NCBI RefSeq assembly: GCF_016545825.1
Contig: NC_052612.1
Coordinates: forward strand, 49,893,738-49,957,737
From: Eucalyptus grandis
Lineage: Eukaryota > Streptophyta > Magnoliopsida > Myrtales > Myrtaceae
Direction: 5' to 3'
Length of the DNA: 64,000 nucleotides
Position numbers and translations under genes: made by a program. This document shows, one piece after another, positions 60,690-64,000 of this stretch; within the stretch, counting starts at the first letter, position 1; each line of letters starts with the position of its first letter. The notes beneath the pieces were generated by a model, which saw only the letters and a list, made by a program, of their open reading frames with translations, ran no database searches and was not told the origin of the DNA.

Positions 60690-62789
60690 TGGATATATTA
60701 TTAATATAGTCCAAAATAATATGTTCACATACAAGTCCAGTAAGTAAAAACATGGTTATTTGGATCCATATGGGCCGGAGCCCAATAGCATGCATATAAA
60801 AACTCTAGGTTTCCCTACGCTTGAGGTAAAACTGTTGAGCGTTCCAAACTTGACATCTTTTGGTGTAATACTTCAAGTAACTATTTCTTCTCTTTCAAAC
60901 CTTTTACCTCCAACAATCTTAAAGTATTAGGTTCATGTGTCGGATTTGAGCGAGTAAAGTGTCTTCTTGAAGATTTCATCAAGACGAACTCGCGGCTGTA
61001 ATTTACTTTCAATTTCGACAGTGATATTGGTCAGGATCTGAGTTTGAAGATTCGGGTGACTGAAATCTTTGATTTAAAAACCCAAAAAATTATAGCCAAT
61101 TTAAGAGGGCGAAACCACTTGGGCTTTGATCTACTCATCGATACGAACGTTTTGAGTGGTCACTTGCGTCAATCGGAGGTCGGACGGAGAAGTTACGGCA
61201 CCCGGAAGTTTCCATTTGAATTTCTATCGAATTTCAAGGACGAAATTTCTAGCGAATTTCGAGGGAGAAATTTTTCAGCGAGTTTCAGCAACAAGCGCAG
61301 TCCATCTTAAGGTTTTTGGGCACTCCAGATCCGTTTTTGGGGTTTGTTTTGGCAAATCCATCTCTACAGAGCGGTTTGATCAAGGTTAGGGGAGTTATTC
61401 GACTTTGTTGCTTTGAGGACTTCAAGGTGCACTCTTTCTAACACTTCGCTTTGATTAAAATGGCAAAGCGTAGTTCCTATGATATTATAAAATTGCAATC
61501 TTTTGATGTTACTAAATTTCATGGCTAGAAATTACATGTTCAATTTGGCATGGAAAAACGTGACATATTATACACTGTATTGAGCGATTTTGCATCTACC
61601 ACTGAAGATGTGAATGGATATCAATGGAACAAAGATGAGGATTTTTGTAGAGATTACTTGTTGAACTCTCTAAATCCTAATATGGCTATGACTTATAGTG
61701 AGTATAAGACGGCGAAAGAGATATGAGATTACTTGAACGCTCGGTTCCAAAAACAAGAGGGGCTATCTAAAACTCTCCTAGCGGAGAAATTCTTTGACTT
61801 TAAATTCACTATGAATTTAAGCATCACCTCTCAGTTAGTTGAATTTGAGAACATGAGGAACAAACTGAAAGATGATAATTCTGATATGTCCGATAATCTC
61901 TTTGTTGGTCTTGTGTTGAGCAAACTACCAACTGAATGGAGTTTTTTCAAGACTGAAATACACAGACTGAAGGTATAAATGGAACTGGATGAATTAAATA
62001 GGTATATTCACATTGAGGATCAAAATATCACTAGGAAGAGTTTGGAACAAGTGGCACAACAAAAGTCAATCGCCAACTTAGTTTTACACTCCAATAAACC
62101 TCAGAAAAAGTCTAAATCACCAAAAGGTGAATTCTCTTTACAGTTAGAGGCCAAAAAGACTATCTTCAAAAAGAAAAAGAAGGGCAAGTGCCATAGCTGT
62201 GGAAAGTGGCGTCACTGGGTAGTAGAGTGTAAGTTGCCAAGGAAGCCAAATAATAACACACCACATAATGAGGCCAATATGCTAATTAGAGGATCTGAGC
62301 CTCGAGCCTTCATTAGAATGATGAAGAATGGAAATGCAAGCATCTTTTCTAAGCGGTCGTTGGACAGTAGCGCTACTTGTCATGCTACAAATGACAAGAA
62401 CTTACTCACTGAGGTCACAGAAGTGAAAGACACTGTGGAAAATTGCAATGGTGGTGAGGTAAAGGTGACTCAAGCTGGAATTGCAAATTTGGTGCTCTCT
62501 TCAGGTAAATTACTAACTCCGAAACATGTTAGAGTAGTACATTTACTTAAGAAGAATTTGATATCTATGAGTTTACTTGATAAAGCTGGTATGTCTTATT
62601 CAACTATGAATGGTAGAGTAACTTTATCTATTAACTCATACTATTTTAGTTATGCATTCATGGTTAATGGTATGTACAGGTTGAGTTTAAATGTTGATAA
62701 CATAAACCATGTGAATTCTACTTTGATTGATCCAAAGTTGCTACATAATAGATTTGGACATGTGAATTACAGGAAAATGCAACATATAG
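60690..62789 (+). mobile_element. Ty1/copia retrotransposon, 5' part only
   Basis: The element starts where CBF spacer homology stops (about 60689). A probable LTR runs to about 61020, ending in CA, and a degenerate tRNA-Met-like PBS (TTGGTCAGGATCTGAG) lies near 61027-61042. Gag-protease-GAG_pre-integrase sequence follows and ends abruptly at about 62789. Integrase, RT, RNase H and the 3' LTR are missing. The LTR limits are approximate. Confidence 0.65.
61460..62789 (+). pseudogene. Copia gag-protease polyprotein fragment, with stops
   Basis: An ATG at 61460 opens a copia-type gag (UBN2-like). The single frame is interrupted by stops at about 61526, 61724 and 61976, each at a place where one base change would give a sense codon. 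The last open piece (61979 onward) has a CX2CX4HX4C zinc knuckle at 62189-62230, a decayed protease motif LDSSATCHA (normally LDSGAS-H) at residues 128-136, and a GAG_pre-integrase-like LLHNRFGHVNYRKMQ at 254-268. Homology then ends. It cannot give a functional polyprotein. Confidence 0.75.
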
Positions 62790-64000
62790 GTAAAACTCAC
62801 GACATTTCATTGGATACTTTTATTCGAACTGTTTCCATCAGATTTGGCAAGGAAAAGGAAGAAAGTCCTTCGATCTTCCAGACCCTCTTCATGATCGAAC
62901 CATGTGTTCCTCAATCAATTTCCGAGCCAGATCCAAAAAAGCTTGTTCGACACTTTAACAATGATGGACATCCTGTCCATTACTACAAATACAACTATGG
63001 TCATTGTTTTTGGGATCTTTTTTGTCAATATTCCCATTGTACAAACTCCTGACGAGATAGATCCTTTTGCAAAACCTCCACCCTAAAGGAAAAGGCCAAA
63101 GGATAAGGTGTACCAAAAGTACTTAAACGAATATCCGTCCGTTGATACTCTTTGTGAGTGTGATAAATACCAGTTCATGGTCTCTTATGCACCACCTCCA
63201 CCACCAAAGTATAGTACTACATCCCAAGTTTCATCAGATCCACCAAGATCACCCCCACCATCTCCTCCTCAGAAAAAACAAGCTCTCTCCCCGTTTTATA
63301 AGCCAATCTTAAGATGGGCAAAGAAGCATTCTTACCCACTCGAAGCCCCAGCAGAAACACCACCCACTTCTTCCATTGCTATGTTCCAAGATACTGACTT
63401 TTCCCCTATTGTCAGAGAAAGTTCTAAACTCTCGTTTCCCGCTTCAGAAGAATTCATTGATCAACAAGGCAGATATCGCCATGTTCCTAAGATAGCTGCC
63501 CCCACTGATGTGGATGAGCATGGAAGATAGAAAAGAACTCCTGCATTAAAACTGTTCTAAATTGGCAATCATAGACTCTGTTAGCACAAAACAATGCCTT
63601 CAAGTCAATTGATTCCAAGATTGGAAATGTGCAACAAGATCTTCGAAAGTATGATGAAACCACCAAGAAAATGATTTCTGAATTCCAGAAGAGGCTAAAT
63701 GCCTTGGAATCAGGACACCATCTAGGGTATCATCATCTAGAGAGCCCAAAGCCAGAGATAGAAAAACTCAAGAGGCAAATTCAACTCCTTGAAGAAAGAA
63801 GGTTCAGACCTTTTGATCCTTTTGCAACTCCTGTCCCCAGACGTCCATCTTTGCTGCCATCCTAGAAGATTCTTTCATAAAAGAACCAAATATGGCAGAA
63901 TTACGAAATCGTATCAAAAAGTTGCAGAAAAACAAAGGAAAAGAAAATATGCCTACAAAATCAAGTTCGATTGTTATAAGAGAAAAGCCAGATCATATGA
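62790..64000 (+). pseudogene. Second caulimovirid-like polyprotein fragment, runs off window
   Basis: Fused in frame to the copia piece, and then broken by stops near 63052, 63086, 63530 and 63865, is a sequence unlike copia. It has a proline-rich linker (63185-63290), a segment beginning near 63550 with a glutamine/lysine-rich coiled-coil look, and a lysine-rich part up to the window end. This pattern recalls the region around the capsid in petuvirus-like endogenous pararetroviruses, such as those known from citrus genomes. It is not the same virus type as 1387-9103. Assignment is tentative. Confidence 0.45.

Overview
The window looks like nuclear DNA of a woody eudicot, most likely Myrtaceae (Eucalyptus or a close relative). 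The evidence is a tandem array of intronless CBF/DREB1 cold-response regulators whose proteins look like eucalypt CBFs, a plant-type seven-exon laccase, plant retroelements and integrated plant pararetrovirus (Caulimoviridae) DNA. No rRNA, tRNA, CRISPR array or bacterial-style operon was seen.

Layout. 1-1386 is CBF-type spacer. 1387-9103 is a whole-genome-length, decayed pararetrovirus (florendovirus-like) sitting inside a TA microsatellite. 9160-18766 holds CBF-1 (10860-11522) and CBF-2 (15636-16310) with spacers. 18767-19004 is a SINE with 19-bp target duplications. 19140-31680 is a nested pair: a miniature LTR element (TRIM, minus strand) split by a 12-kb LTR retrotransposon derivative with no recognisable gag-pol (19305-31251). 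31686-34548 is a CBF-type 3' flank that has no CBF gene. 34747-45801 is a near-identical second copy of 9344-20421, carrying CBF-3, CBF-4, the SINE, part of the TRIM and part of the LTR. It ends at a 100-N assembly gap. 45902-49620 holds a diverged tandem duplication with no recognised gene. 50765-55107 (minus) is a broken laccase gene. 56001-56663 is CBF-5, divergent from the laccase, followed by its spacer. 60690-62789 is a truncated Ty1/copia element joined to a second, different caulimovirid-like fragment that runs off the end.

How it fits together. The CBF genes are transcription activators that bind CRT/DRE elements in cold and drought genes. The array grew by tandem duplication at two scales: a pair unit of about 4.8 kb between genes, and a period of about 25.4 kb containing two genes plus transposons. 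CBF-1, CBF-2 and CBF-5 are open. CBF-3 and CBF-4 carry small indels that cancel each other, which suggests consensus errors or very recent decay. The second copy may be a true duplication or an uncollapsed haplotype; read depth would decide. Most of the remaining DNA is transposon or virus derived.
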